A DNA stretch of 64,000 nucleotides from Methanolobus mangrovi (GCF_031312535.1 NZ_CP133594.1:744001-808000); one strand, 5' to 3'; shown: positions 34,566-43,310, counted from the stretch's first letter. Notes: generated by a model from the letters alone, not told the origin. A program made the numbers and translations.

Positions 34566-34781
34566 TCACATGGAAAGACTTCCAAACTCACCCCAATGAA
34601 TCACAAAGTATGCTATGGTCCAGACCAGAAGTATGAAGTAAACAACATAAAGAAAAATGGTAATAGGGCCATGGGATTCGGCAATTATCCCTCCAAACTC
34701 TTCTGCATGGGAATTTGAATCTTCCAGATAATTTTGAGCAGATAGTTCACTTTCTACGTTCCCACCGTCGTTAAATTCCAC
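34566..34781 (-). CDS. Small single-pass membrane protein preceding the H+-ATPase
   Basis: A 71-residue protein with an acidic N-terminal tail (about 40 residues) and one membrane helix (TIFLYVVYFILLVWTIAYFVIH). The start is GTG at 34781, chosen because AAAGGGGG lies about 10 nt upstream; the frame stays open to an ATG at 34841, but that would put the ribosome site inside the gene. It ends 22 nt before the ATPase gene, so co-transcription is likely. The size and topology recall small regulatory subunits of P-type ATPases, but no homology is recognised. Confidence 0.65.
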   Translation of the reverse strand: MEFNDGGNVESELSAQNYLEDSNSHAEEFGGIIAESHGPITIFLYVVYFILLVWTIAYFVIHWGEFGSLSM

Positions 34782-34880
34782 AATTATACAACCCCCTTTA
34801 AGGAAACATGATGTGGATTTGAAGAATGAAAGGTTCCCCAACCTTTACTTCTTATTAAGAGTGAGAAATCTTACTATTTA

Positions 34881-34943
34881 GTTATATCTATAACTGTACA
34901 ATTTTTCATATTTTAGTATTGTACAAATTATATTAGATATAAC
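34881..34943. promoter_or_regulatory. Nested inverted repeats between divergent H+-ATPase and cytochrome-like genes
   Basis: The outer arms GTTATATCTA (34881-34890) and TAGATATAAC (34934-34943) enclose the inner arms TGTACAAT (34895-34902) and ATTGTACA (34918-34925). All are perfect. The left outer arm continues into a second small dyad GTTATA-TC-TATAAC. The block lies about 100 bp upstream of both divergent genes. It is either a multi-site operator or a cruciform-forming element. Confidence 0.5.
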
Positions 34944-34987
34944 AAATCTGGATGTTTAAGACCTACCCCTTATTCCGGGATAAAAAG

Positions 34988-34997
34988 TATTTAAATA
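34988..34997 (+). promoter_or_regulatory. TATA box of the 35041 gene
   Basis: TATTTAAATA is 44-53 bp upstream of the ATG. The leader would contain GGGGTG about 7 nt before the start. Confidence 0.45.
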
Positions 34998-35040
34998 TCC
35001 AACAACCAAATTATTAATAACTGGAAAATGGGGTGAGTAT

Positions 35041-35574
35041 ATGAAATATAAATTAATTCTTGTATTGTTCTTAGCAGTAATATTGTTGGTAGGAGCACCT
35101 ATGACATCAGCAAAATCAAGTTTTCTGAGTTCTTTCAATAATTACTATGATACCGGAGACACCAGACTAGATTCCTGCGTAATCTGCCATACAGGTCCGA
35201 ATGGTGGTTCATTAAATTCTTATGGAAGAGCATCTGGAGGAAATTTTGTATCGATTGAAGATCGTGACTCTGATGGTGATGGATTTAGCAATATAGATGA
35301 GATCAATGCGTTGACTTTCCCAGGCGATGCCAATGATTTCCCTGAACCTGTACCTGAACTCATATCTGAACCTATCGACAACGTAACTGAAGCACCAGTC
35401 GAAGAAATGATAGACAATCAAAGCATTGAAGAGCCAATTGTCAATGAAACTCAGGAAGAAACAACTACTGAGGAGCAAAGTGAAGAAACAACAACTGAAC
35501 AGCAATCTCCGGGATTCGAAGTTATTCTTGCAATTGCTGGAATATTGTCAGTAGTGTATCTGAAGCGAAAGTAA
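35041..35574 (+). CDS. Surface-anchored candidate monoheme c-type protein with PGF-CTERM
   Basis: A 177-residue exported protein. The signal peptide (1-24, ending TSA) is followed by a small domain with one heme c motif CVICH (C46, C49, H50), then a calcium-type loop DRDSDGDGFSN (about 76-86). The sequence then becomes a long acidic/Thr-rich spacer (about 100-155) rich in N-glycosylation sites. It ends PGFEVILAIAG, a hydrophobic helix and KRK, the PGF-CTERM signal processed by archaeosortase A. The protein should therefore sit in the S-layer space on a lipid anchor. An electron-transfer role is inferred from CxxCH; a structural Cys-Cys-His metal site cannot be excluded. GGGGTG precedes the start. 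Confidence 0.78.
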   Translation: MKYKLILVLFLAVILLVGAPMTSAKSSFLSSFNNYYDTGDTRLDSCVICHTGPNGGSLNSYGRASGGNFVSIEDRDSDGDGFSNIDEINALTFPGDANDFPEPVPELISEPIDNVTEAPVEEMIDNQSIEEPIVNETQEETTTEEQSEETTTEQQSPGFEVILAIAGILSVVYLKRK

Positions 35575-35720
35575 GCAGAAATAAATCAAATTATTAATGC
35601 GTAAACCTGACAGATATATCAGGTTTTTTCATACTTTTCCTGGATCCATTTTTGCTGTCCAACAAAACATAAATACACAGGAACCAATTTTAAAATGTGG
35701 ATTTAAGTGGTGGTTCCTGA

Positions 35721-36161
35721 ATGTCTGAGAGTAATCTGGAAAATGATCTGAAGGCTCTTATGAAAGAGCAAAAACTTGCTGTTCTCGCTACATCTCATGA
35801 TGGGGAACCGTATACCAATCTCGTAGCCTTCGTGGCGAGTGATGACCTTAAACACATCTATTTTGCTACTCCTGTTGCCACAAGAAAATACTCATATCTG
35901 AATGCTTCCCGAAAAGCTTCAATGATGATAGATAATAGGTCTAACAAAGAGAGTGATTTCAAGGACGCTATGGCTGTGAATGCAGAAGGTACTGTTCTGG
36001 AAGTTGAAAAAACCCATGAACTGAATTCACTCTATCAGGAAAAACATCCCTATCTCAAAGATTTCCTTAATTCTCCTTCATCGGCCCTGATGAGAATGGA
36101 AGTTAAAAGATATATTGTTGCTAGCAGGTTCCAGAATGTCGTGGAGATAGATATGGCATGA
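35721..36161 (+). CDS. Pyridoxamine 5'-phosphate oxidase-like FMN-binding split-barrel protein
   Basis: A 146-residue protein. The opening LKALMKEQKLAVLATSHDGEPYTNLVAF and later TRKYSYLNASRKASMMIDNR fit the flavin-reductase/PNPOx-like split barrel that binds FMN or F420. The substrate is unknown; heme, F420 and nitro-compound reductases share the fold. Its TGA overlaps the next ATG (ATGA), so it is translationally coupled to the PEP-utilizing gene, an unusual pairing. Confidence 0.87.
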   Translation: MSESNLENDLKALMKEQKLAVLATSHDGEPYTNLVAFVASDDLKHIYFATPVATRKYSYLNASRKASMMIDNRSNKESDFKDAMAVNAEGTVLEVEKTHELNSLYQEKHPYLKDFLNSPSSALMRMEVKRYIVASRFQNVVEIDMA

Positions 36162-38320
36162 AGGAACTTGTCATTTCTATGGAGGGTATAAATGAAAAAC
36201 ACAGAGAATTTATCGGATCAAAAGCATTCTCCCTTCATACACTTCATGATGAAGGATTAAAAGTTCCTCCATATACGTGTATTACTACCAAAGCCTATGA
36301 AAAATACCTGAGATCCAGCTCACTGAAAGGGCGGATAACACTGGAGCTTGCCAGAAAAGATATCAAGGATATGCGCTGGGAAGAGATGTGGGATCTGTCC
36401 CTGAGAATCAGGAATTTCTTCCTGAACACGCCAATTCCTGAAACACTTGAAAAGGAAATAAGGGACAAGCTGGACAAATATTTGACCGATGTTCCTGTCG
36501 TAGTCAGGTCTTCCGCTCCCGGAGAGGATACAGGTAGTACATCCTTTGCAGGCCTTCACGAATCCTATGTAAATATCCGTGGCCTGGAGGCCATAATTAA
36601 ACATATAAGACTTGTCTGGGCTTCCCTGTGGTCCGATGCAGCTTTTCTCTACAGGGAAGAATTAGGACTCGATATAAAAGACAGCAGTATGGCAGTGATG
36701 ATCCAGGAACTTATAGCAGGTGAAGTCTCAGGTATTGTTTTCAGCAGTAATCCGGAAAATAAAGATCAGATGGTTATCGAAGCAGTCCATGGTCTTAATA
36801 AAGGACTTGTGGATGGTGATGTGGAACCTGACAGATGGATACTTGACAGGGAAAACTCATCCATTATCCAGCATACAAGCCCGTCGAACCGTGAAAGAAT
36901 AACACTCCTGAAGAACACAGGTACTGCACTTGAAAAACCGTCTGATAAAATATCAAACACGGTTCCTTTAAGCGAAAGAGAAGTTCATGAGTTGTATGAT
37001 ATAGCTCTGGTTCTGGAGAAAAGATTTGGCAATCCCCAGGATATTGAATGGACTAAAAAGGACAATGAGACATACATTCTCCAGTCAAGACCCATAACAA
37101 CCACAGATGACAGGGAAAAACTCTGGTATCTCTCCCTTAAAAGAACAATGGCTAATCTGCAAAAACTTCGCATAAGGATAGAGAATGAACTAATACCAGA
37201 AATGGTAAGTGATACCAATGCCATGAGGTCCGTAAAATTAGAAAATATGGATAATATTGGACTTGCCAGAGAGATCATGCGAAGAAAAGAACTGTATGAA
37301 ATGTGGGAGAAACGATACAAAGATGAGTTCATCCCCTTCGCACATGGAATGAGACTATTTGGTCAGGTTTACAACGATGTGGTAAAACCGGATAATCCGT
37401 ATGAGTTCATGGACCTTCTTTCCAGTGCCGGCCTGCTCAGCATCAAAAGGAATGGCCTGCTCAGCAGACTGGCAGGCATGCTGAGAAATGATGTTTCTCT
37501 TATGAATAATGCAAAGAACAACTTAATTGAAGGGGATTTTAAGGACGATTTTGAGGAGTTTTTTGAGAATTACGGACATTCCGGTATTTTCAAAAGCAGG
37601 GAAGAATTGTTAAAACTTATAATGGAAATCGCTTCAAACCCTGAAAAGGAAATGCCTGCTAAAAAAGACACCACTGATATGGAAAAACACTTCATTGCCT
37701 CATTTTCCGAGAAGGACAGGGCATGTGCTGAAGAATTGCTTGACGTAGGACGCATAAGTTACAGATTAAGAGATGACGATAACATTCATCTTGGCAGGAT
37801 CGAAGATCAGTATCTGCAATCACTGAATGAAGCTAAACACAGGGTAGTATCAAGATCATTCAGCATTGATACAGGTGATATCCTTGATGATGATGAGCTC
37901 TTAAAATCGCTTAATGACGAGACCTATATTCCTGTAAAAAAACCGGACGTTAAAAAAGAGACTTTAAACAATAAGGAATACCAGAGGCAGATTCAGGGAC
38001 AGCCTGCGGGAGAAGGACTTGTAACCGGCATCGCTCATGTGATAACAGGGAACGAGGAACTTTTCAACATAAAATTCGGAGAGATACTAGTATGCGATGC
38101 CATTGATCCTAATATGACATTCGTTGTACCTCTTGTAAGCGGAATAGTGGAACGCAGGGGTGGTATGTTGATACATGGTGCCATCATTGCAAGGGAATAT
38201 GGGATTCCCTGTGTAACTGGTATACCGGATGCAACACAAATAATCAGAAACGGTGATGAGGTCACAGTGGACGGGTATCTGGGAATAGTAACCATAAGGA
38301 GAAAGTCAGGTACAGGATGA
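36158..38320 (+). CDS. PEP synthase/rifampin-phosphotransferase-like dikinase
   Basis: A 720-residue protein with an N-terminal ATP-grasp domain of the PPDK/PEP-synthase type (VVVRSSAPGEDTGSTSFAGL, then QELIAGEVSGIVFSSNP and DIEWTKKDNETYILQSRP). A poorly recognised middle (about 340-620) leads to the C-terminal swivelling phosphohistidine domain GGMLIHGAIIAREYGIPCV, whose His is the phosphocarrier. The PEP/pyruvate TIM barrel of true PEP synthase is absent. The ATP-domain, linker, His-domain order matches rifampin phosphotransferase-like enzymes, which phosphorylate a small molecule with ATP. The acceptor is unknown. Coupled to the split-barrel gene by ATGA overlap. Confidence 0.88.
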   Translation: MKELVISMEGINEKHREFIGSKAFSLHTLHDEGLKVPPYTCITTKAYEKYLRSSSLKGRITLELARKDIKDMRWEEMWDLSLRIRNFFLNTPIPETLEKEIRDKLDKYLTDVPVVVRSSAPGEDTGSTSFAGLHESYVNIRGLEAIIKHIRLVWASLWSDAAFLYREELGLDIKDSSMAVMIQELIAGEVSGIVFSSNPENKDQMVIEAVHGLNKGLVDGDVEPDRWILDRENSSIIQHTSPSNRERITLLKNTGTALEKPSDKISNTVPLSEREVHELYDIALVLEKRFGNPQDIEWTKKDNETYILQSRPITTTDDREKLWYLSLKRTMANLQKLRIRIENELIPEMVSDTNAMRSVKLENMDNIGLAREIMRRKELYEMWEKRYKDEFIPFAHGMRLFGQVYNDVVKPDNPYEFMDLLSSAGLLSIKRNGLLSRLAGMLRNDVSLMNNAKNNLIEGDFKDDFEEFFENYGHSGIFKSREELLKLIMEIASNPEKEMPAKKDTTDMEKHFIASFSEKDRACAEELLDVGRISYRLRDDDNIHLGRIEDQYLQSLNEAKHRVVSRSFSIDTGDILDDDELLKSLNDETYIPVKKPDVKKETLNNKEYQRQIQGQPAGEGLVTGIAHVITGNEELFNIKFGEILVCDAIDPNMTFVVPLVSGIVERRGGMLIHGAIIAREYGIPCVTGIPDATQIIRNGDEVTVDGYLGIVTIRRKSGTG

Positions 38321-38357
38321 AAAAGTGTGACGTTTTAAGATGACGGAGGTAGTATGT

Positions 38358-38735
38358 GTGTCAGAAATCTTATTCTGGTTCTATCTAATTAATTCGGTTC
38401 TGTTGATCAACCATGAAATAGACTCAGCTTATTGGAAAGAATGGAATCTCTTCAAATTGCCAGGTGGAATTACAGGATTCCTTATGATACACATCCCATT
38501 GATATTCCTTGTTCTATACGGATTGGTCCTTGTCTTTCAGCAATCTTACACAGGCTTGATATTTTCATTGATCCTGAGTCTTTCCGGGATTTTTGCCTTT
38601 ACAGCACACATGTATTTTATTCAAAAAGGCAGGGATGAGTTCAGAATACCGATCTCGTTATTTATCCTGTCAGCAATTTTGATAGTATCGCTGATACAAC
38701 TAATTATCACGCTCAATTTAATTATTAACTGGTAA
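38358..38735 (+). CDS. Small four-helix membrane protein, DUF6713-like
   Basis: A 125-residue membrane protein with four helices. The N-terminal FWFYLINSVLLINHEIDSAY, with its charged HEID inside the first helix, resembles the DUF6713 family. GTG at 38358 is preferred over ATG at 38340 because GGAGG is at 38345-38349, 8 nt ahead of the GTG, and the homologous part starts there. It follows the PEP-utilizing gene by 37 nt, probably the third gene of that operon. The function is unknown. Confidence 0.75.
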   Translation: MSEILFWFYLINSVLLINHEIDSAYWKEWNLFKLPGGITGFLMIHIPLIFLVLYGLVLVFQQSYTGLIFSLILSLSGIFAFTAHMYFIQKGRDEFRIPISLFILSAILIVSLIQLIITLNLIINW

Positions 38736-38834
38736 GATAATTGCGGGATAGAAAAAGAGAAGGGGCAAAGAGATGTAAATCTATTTGCAAAAACTTCAAA
38801 TTCAATGTTAACGAAGTTCTCCAGGGAGAGTATC

Positions 38835-39473
38835 ATGGATAAAGATAATAAACCTGTAATCAAGGTTTCAAAAAATGGACCACTTATTGTGAAAAACCTA
38901 AAATCACTCAGGAATTCAAAAGGTGTTTTCATTGAAACCCGTTCTACCATGACACTGTGCAGATGTGGGGGATCTGAAAATAAACCATTCTGCGATGGAA
39001 TGCATCTGAAGAATGGATTCTCAGGAGAAAAAAAAGATGACTGTATTCCTGATAAAGTAGACAGCTACGAAGGAAAGCATATCACGATCCATAATAATAG
39101 GGGAGTATGTTCACATATCGGTCACTGTGTCTTCAATTTGCCGTCAGTATTCAGAAAGGGTATGAACCCCTGGATTGATCCTGATGGTGCAGAACCGGAA
39201 GAAATAATAAAGCTCATCAAAACCTGCCCATCAGGAGCATTAAGTTATACCATTAACGGGGAATTGCACAAGGAATATCCTCATGATCCGGAAATCTTTA
39301 TCACAAGGGATGGACCTTACAACATCGTTGGTGGAATCAAGCTTGATGACCCTGATGGCTCAAAGCCTGAAACACAGGATCATTATGCCCTGTGCAGATG
39401 CAGTGCTTCCAAAAATAAACCGTTCTGTGACGGTACCCACCTATTTATTGAATTTAAAGACAGGAAGAACTGA
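38835..39473 (+). CDS. Double CDGSH iron-sulfur protein with central ferredoxin-like domain
   Basis: A 212-residue protein. The N-terminal CDGSH finger is CRCGGSENKPFCDGMH; the C-terminal one is CRCSASKNKPFCDGTH. Each has the 3Cys-1His pattern that binds a [2Fe-2S] cluster of the mitoNEET type. Between them is a Fer4_19/DUF1271-like segment (GVCSHIGHCVFNLP, then KTCPSGALSY). Such fusions are found in bacteria and methanogens with a presumed redox or cluster-transfer role. ATG at 38835 is chosen because AGGGAGAG is at 38823-38830. A separate TATA signal is not obvious, so it may belong to the preceding operon. Confidence 0.88.
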   Translation: MDKDNKPVIKVSKNGPLIVKNLKSLRNSKGVFIETRSTMTLCRCGGSENKPFCDGMHLKNGFSGEKKDDCIPDKVDSYEGKHITIHNNRGVCSHIGHCVFNLPSVFRKGMNPWIDPDGAEPEEIIKLIKTCPSGALSYTINGELHKEYPHDPEIFITRDGPYNIVGGIKLDDPDGSKPETQDHYALCRCSASKNKPFCDGTHLFIEFKDRKN

Positions 39474-39496
39474 ATCTTCCTGCTTTTCATCTGTTT

Positions 39497-39964
39497 TTAA
39501 AAAATACTTTTTATCTTTGAGATAATATTGTCTGATATTATATGAACCTCCATTGACAGAACCATCCCCGTAGTGGCTGCTATAATGAAGCTCAAAGGTA
39601 TTTTATGAAGATCAACACCACCAATTAAGAGCAATGCAATCACTACAATTGCAAGATTTAGCACTATTGACAGGGGACCAATAATCGGATGATGTGAGAA
39701 TCCCCTGTGTTTGAATGCAACCTTGTAAGGCCACCAGATTATCCTGAGGAAACCCCATCTTTTGTAGGGTTTACTGTTTATATCGAGGTCCGGACTCAGG
39801 AAGAACGTTGCAAACAAATAGGACACAGAAAATGCCAATATCATGTAAGTGTTCAGATAAACGGAAGCTATGGCAATTTCTTTCCATATAAGGTAATAAA
39901 GGCCGAATATAACTGTCAGCAGTACTGCAGCGTTTATTGTGTCATGGGTTTTTCCATCAGGCAT
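39497..39964 (-). CDS. DUF2227-like integral membrane metal-binding protein
   Basis: A 155-residue membrane protein with about four helices. Conserved metal-type residues appear as GKTHD near the N-terminus, SPDLDI, and HRGFSHHP in a loop, with a further His in MEVHIISD. The pattern fits the DUF2227 (putative metal-binding) family, related to the YdjM/LexA-regulated membrane hydrolases. The reaction is unknown. It converges on the CDGSH gene with 23 bp between them. Confidence 0.78.
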   Translation of the reverse strand: MPDGKTHDTINAAVLLTVIFGLYYLIWKEIAIASVYLNTYMILAFSVSYLFATFFLSPDLDINSKPYKRWGFLRIIWWPYKVAFKHRGFSHHPIIGPLSIVLNLAIVVIALLLIGGVDLHKIPLSFIIAATTGMVLSMEVHIISDNIISKIKSIF

Positions 39965-40113
39965 TGTTCATCTTCCCTCATAAAATGTTTTAGTTCACCA
40001 ACTATGTAGGTGTTATTATAAAAATAATGCCGAAAATCAACCTGCACATCAGTTATTTCAGAAATCTTATCAGGATATTTGCTAAGTACCTTTTTTTCTA
40101 AAGATTGATTCCA

Positions 40114-40123
40114 AATATATAAA
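40114..40123 (+). promoter_or_regulatory. TATA box of the beta-helix surface gene
   Basis: AATATATAAA predicts initiation near 40147. That leaves 48 nt of leader with GGGGG before ATG at 40195, and argues against the in-frame TTG at 40141. Confidence 0.5.
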
Positions 40124-40194
40124 CTCTCGCAGGATTTAGTTTGAATTGGAGTATTGCAGCTTGTTCTGGAGCTGTGCGTATGGGGGTTGATATC

Positions 40195-42549
40195 ATGATA
40201 GCAATTCGTGGAAAATTTGTAATGGCATTATTCTTATTTTTATTAATTGTAAATATTTCAGCAGCTGCAACGATAACTGTTGATGATGATCCGGGAAAAG
40301 ATTATACTACAATACAGGAAGCGATTAACGCTGCAAACGACACGGATACTATACTTGTGTATCCGGGAACGTACATCGAGAATGTGATGGTTAACAGGTC
40401 GGTATCAATAACATCACAGTCCGGTAATCCTGATGATACTATTGTCGAGGCTGCGGATGGTTTTGATAATGCGTTCAATGTTACCATCGGTGATGTGTTG
40501 ATCATGGGATTCAATATCACAGGAGTGGATGTCGGTCCTTCTTGCGGAGTGTATGTTTCAGATGTCGAGAACGTCAGAATAGTTAACAATCATCTTATGG
40601 ATAACCCAAGCGGTATCCGCTTTAATGCGACAAGTAACAGCAATATAACGAACAATTATATTTATTCAAGTGGCTTCGACGGAATTCTGCTATATTATGC
40701 CAGCAATAATGTAATTGTAAATAATGTGATTATCGAAAGTGGTAACGGAATATATCTTGCATCATCATGTAACAACAATACCCTGACCGATAACACTGTG
40801 CTGGAAAGTCATTTCGGCATCTGGATTTCCAGTTCTGAACATAATACACTTATTGAGAACAATGCATCTGAGAATTATGATGGATTCTACATAGCTGGTT
40901 ATGATAATATACTGAGCAGGAACATTGCACTCTCAAATACAAATGTTGGTATTCTGATCGAGGGTGGTAGGAATAATACCTTTACAGAAAACCTTGCAAC
41001 GAATAATCTTGAAGGTATCTCTCTTCGTCTCTCTAAAAATAATACGGTAAATCATAACAATGCCAGTTTCAATAATGAACAAGGCATAATAGTGAAGAGA
41101 AGCGAATACAACATGTTTAATTCTAATGTCGCGTCATCAAACAAAGGCAATGGTATAGTTCTTGATAATGACAACTATAACAATACACTTGAGAACAATA
41201 CGGCACTGAAGAATGATGATAACGGTATTTTCATTGTGGGTTCACACAACAGCACAATAAGCAACAACACTGCAGCTTCCAATGCATTGGTTGGTATTCA
41301 TCTGCTTGGGTCAAATGACAACTATCTTAGCCAGAATATTGCAAAACTGAATAACAAAGATGGTATTTATATTGAGTATTCATCCGGCAATGTGCTGAAC
41401 AATAATAGTGTGGATTCCAACATGGACAGAGGTGTACGTCTGGCGGATTCCAGCAACAATATCCTGAACAGTAATATCATTTGCAACAACAGTGTATTTG
41501 GTATTCGTTTGTCCAATAGTGATAACAATAGCATCTACAACAACTATTTCAACAACACGAATAACACTGAGATAGCAGGCACCAGCAAAGATAACTCCTG
41601 GAATATCACAAAGACTACCGGTCCGAATATAATAGACGGTCCTTTCCTTGGTGGAAACTACTGGGCAGAACCTGATGGAACTGGCTTCAGTCAGACCTGT
41701 ATAGACGCGAACAACGATGGATTCTGTGATACACAGTTTGACCTCAGTGTAAATGATACCGATTTCCTCCCGCTGAATCTAAATCCGGCTATTGATATTG
41801 AAAAACACATAAATGGAGTGGATGCGGATACTCCTATTGGAGTAGCTCTTCGGGAGAATGAGACTGTAACATGGGAATACATAGTCAATAACACTGGTAA
41901 TGTTATCCTGACAGACATCACAGTTACCGACAATAAATTCGGAGCTATATGTTCAATTGAAAAGTTAATGCCCGGCCAGAGTTCCGTATGTACTGTAACG
42001 GGAACGGTTGAGTACGGCCCCCATGCAAATCTAGGCACTGTGCTGGGAAATTATACAGGTATTGAAGTTGAATTACTGCTGAGTGATGAAGACCCTGCCA
42101 ACTACTTTGGTGCGAATCCATCAATAGATGTTGAAAAGTACACCAATGGTTTTGACATGGATGTAGATTTCACTCCGGGAGTCTATATTGGAGATAATGT
42201 CAACTGGCAATATGTAATTACAAATACCGGTAACGTAACACTTTCCAACATAGTGCTGAGCGATGACATGGAAGGCATAATACCCTGTCCTGTAAATTCC
42301 CTTGCACCAGGTGAATCCATGGTCTGCGAATGGGAGGGTGTAGTATCAGAATATGGTCTGTACCACAATACTGTCAATGTAACTGGTGATTTTGAAGGCC
42401 TCGTAACAAGCGATGAAGATACCGGAGTGTATTACGGTACGGAAGCAGATGATGGTGATTGGCAACCTCCTGCAGTTCCGACTGCCAGTCCTCTGTTAAC
42501 AGCAGGAGTCCTGGGAATGTTCACAATCCTTCTTCTCAGAAGAAAATAA
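40195..42549 (+). CDS. NosD-like beta-helix surface protein with two DUF11-like domains and VPXXXP-CTERM
   Basis: A 784-residue exported protein. After the signal peptide (about 1-24) comes ITVDDDPGKDYTTIQEAINAA, the usual opening of NosD-type right-handed beta-helices. About 20 coils follow (to about 500), each with an N-rich turn such as NNTLTDNTV. Two DUF11-like domains start at about 532 (IDIEKHINGVD) and 641 (IDVEKYTNGFD), the second closely matching that of the 8239 gene. The end VPTASP, a helix and RRK is a VPXXXP-CTERM signal for archaeosortase B, so the protein should be lipid-anchored outside. CASH-type beta-helices often bind or cleave polysaccharide; no catalytic residues are identifiable here. 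The strong terminator at 42559 ends the unit. Confidence 0.88.
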   Translation: MIAIRGKFVMALFLFLLIVNISAAATITVDDDPGKDYTTIQEAINAANDTDTILVYPGTYIENVMVNRSVSITSQSGNPDDTIVEAADGFDNAFNVTIGDVLIMGFNITGVDVGPSCGVYVSDVENVRIVNNHLMDNPSGIRFNATSNSNITNNYIYSSGFDGILLYYASNNVIVNNVIIESGNGIYLASSCNNNTLTDNTVLESHFGIWISSSEHNTLIENNASENYDGFYIAGYDNILSRNIALSNTNVGILIEGGRNNTFTENLATNNLEGISLRLSKNNTVNHNNASFNNEQGIIVKRSEYNMFNSNVASSNKGNGIVLDNDNYNNTLENNTALKNDDNGIFIVGSHNSTISNNTAASNALVGIHLLGSNDNYLSQNIAKLNNKDGIYIEYSSGNVLNNNSVDSNMDRGVRLADSSNNILNSNIICNNSVFGIRLSNSDNNSIYNNYFNNTNNTEIAGTSKDNSWNITKTTGPNIIDGPFLGGNYWAEPDGTGFSQTCIDANNDGFCDTQFDLSVNDTDFLPLNLNPAIDIEKHINGVDADTPIGVALRENETVTWEYIVNNTGNVILTDITVTDNKFGAICSIEKLMPGQSSVCTVTGTVEYGPHANLGTVLGNYTGIEVELLLSDEDPANYFGANPSIDVEKYTNGFDMDVDFTPGVYIGDNVNWQYVITNTGNVTLSNIVLSDDMEGIIPCPVNSLAPGESMVCEWEGVVSEYGLYHNTVNVTGDFEGLVTSDEDTGVYYGTEADDGDWQPPAVPTASPLLTAGVLGMFTILLLRRK

Positions 42550-42558
42550 GATAACTGA

Positions 42559-42590
42559 AGCATCCTTCTATAAGGATGCTTTTTATTTTT
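42559..42590 (+). terminator. Intrinsic terminator after the beta-helix gene
   Basis: A perfect 9-bp stem AGCATCCTT (42559-42567) and AAGGATGCT (42572-42580) with a 4-nt loop, then TTTTATTTTT. The same stem sequence follows the 43311 gene. Confidence 0.85.
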
Positions 42591-42624
42591 GCCTGGAGAC
42601 ATAAGTTTCAAAGAGTTGATTGAA

Positions 42625-42641
42625 CTATATATATATATAAA
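42625..42641 (+). promoter_or_regulatory. (TA)n TATA region of the cupin gene
   Basis: A TATATATATATATAAA run, 37-53 bp upstream of the ATG at 42678. It is a strong TATA candidate; the dinucleotide repeat itself could vary in length. Confidence 0.45.
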
Positions 42642-42677
42642 TTCAATGAAAACGAATGACAGGAATATGGGTAAATA

Positions 42678-43034
42678 ATGCGAATATCAAAGAAAAGATT
42701 ACCTACGACAATCGAATCCGATGCGATGGTTATTCAGGAAGCAGTATGTGGAAACATGAATGTCGGGTATGGAACATATAACGAGCCCACTGATATTGGT
42801 CCTTTGCTTAAAGGATTGCCTGATGATCGTTGTCAGTCCTCACACTGGGGATATGTGCTGAAAGGGAGCATGGTAATAAAATATAAAGACAATGAAGAAA
42901 TTGTCAATGCCGGGGACATTTATTACCTTCCGCCAGGACACATAGCTGTTATGGAAGCTGGAACCGAGATAATCGAATTCAGTCCGGAAGATGAATACAG
43001 TAAAACAATGGAAGTCGTAGAGCAAAATTTGTAA
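42678..43034 (+). CDS. Small single-domain cupin protein
   Basis: A 118-residue cupin. The first motif region is SSHWGYVLKGSMVIKY (metal-type His), the second AGDIYYLPPGHIAVMEAGTEIIEF. The usual HxH pair is reduced to a single His, so metal binding may be incomplete. Its role is unknown; small cupins range from isomerases to binding proteins. It lies between two surface-protein genes but has its own promoter and no export signal. Confidence 0.82.
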   Translation: MRISKKRLPTTIESDAMVIQEAVCGNMNVGYGTYNEPTDIGPLLKGLPDDRCQSSHWGYVLKGSMVIKYKDNEEIVNAGDIYYLPPGHIAVMEAGTEIIEFSPEDEYSKTMEVVEQNL

Positions 43035-43201
43035 TGCCACATGTGGTGTTGAATCTTGATAATGCATTAACCAGTATGCAATCCCAATACCAGCTTCTCT
43101 TCTCTTTTCTTTTTTCTTTGTACCAACCTCCAGTAAAGCATTTTTTCACAGGAATATATCTAAAAAATATTCGGGTAAATTGCCCTAGAAAATGATTTTA
43201 A

Positions 43202-43212
43202 AAACAATGTTT
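43202..43212. promoter_or_regulatory. AAACAATGTTT palindrome upstream of the 43311 gene
   Basis: It contains the AACAATGTT core also present upstream of the SdrD-repeat gene and, inverted, the S-layer gene. It is about 100 bp before the start codon. Confidence 0.35.
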
Positions 43213-43310
43213 AGAATCATAGTTCCCATACATTTATAATTTTTTAGTCTAAATTATAACTTTAGTTAATATAGTCGCCAGTTATTTCAATTGTCAGTGG
43301 GGAAATACAA

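Noticed and set aside
43034-43215. 58-codon open frame after the cupin gene
   Set aside because: No ribosome-binding site, no recognisable protein features, low-complexity Phe/Leu/Ser run from T-rich DNA; CCACATGTGG there is a chance palindrome.
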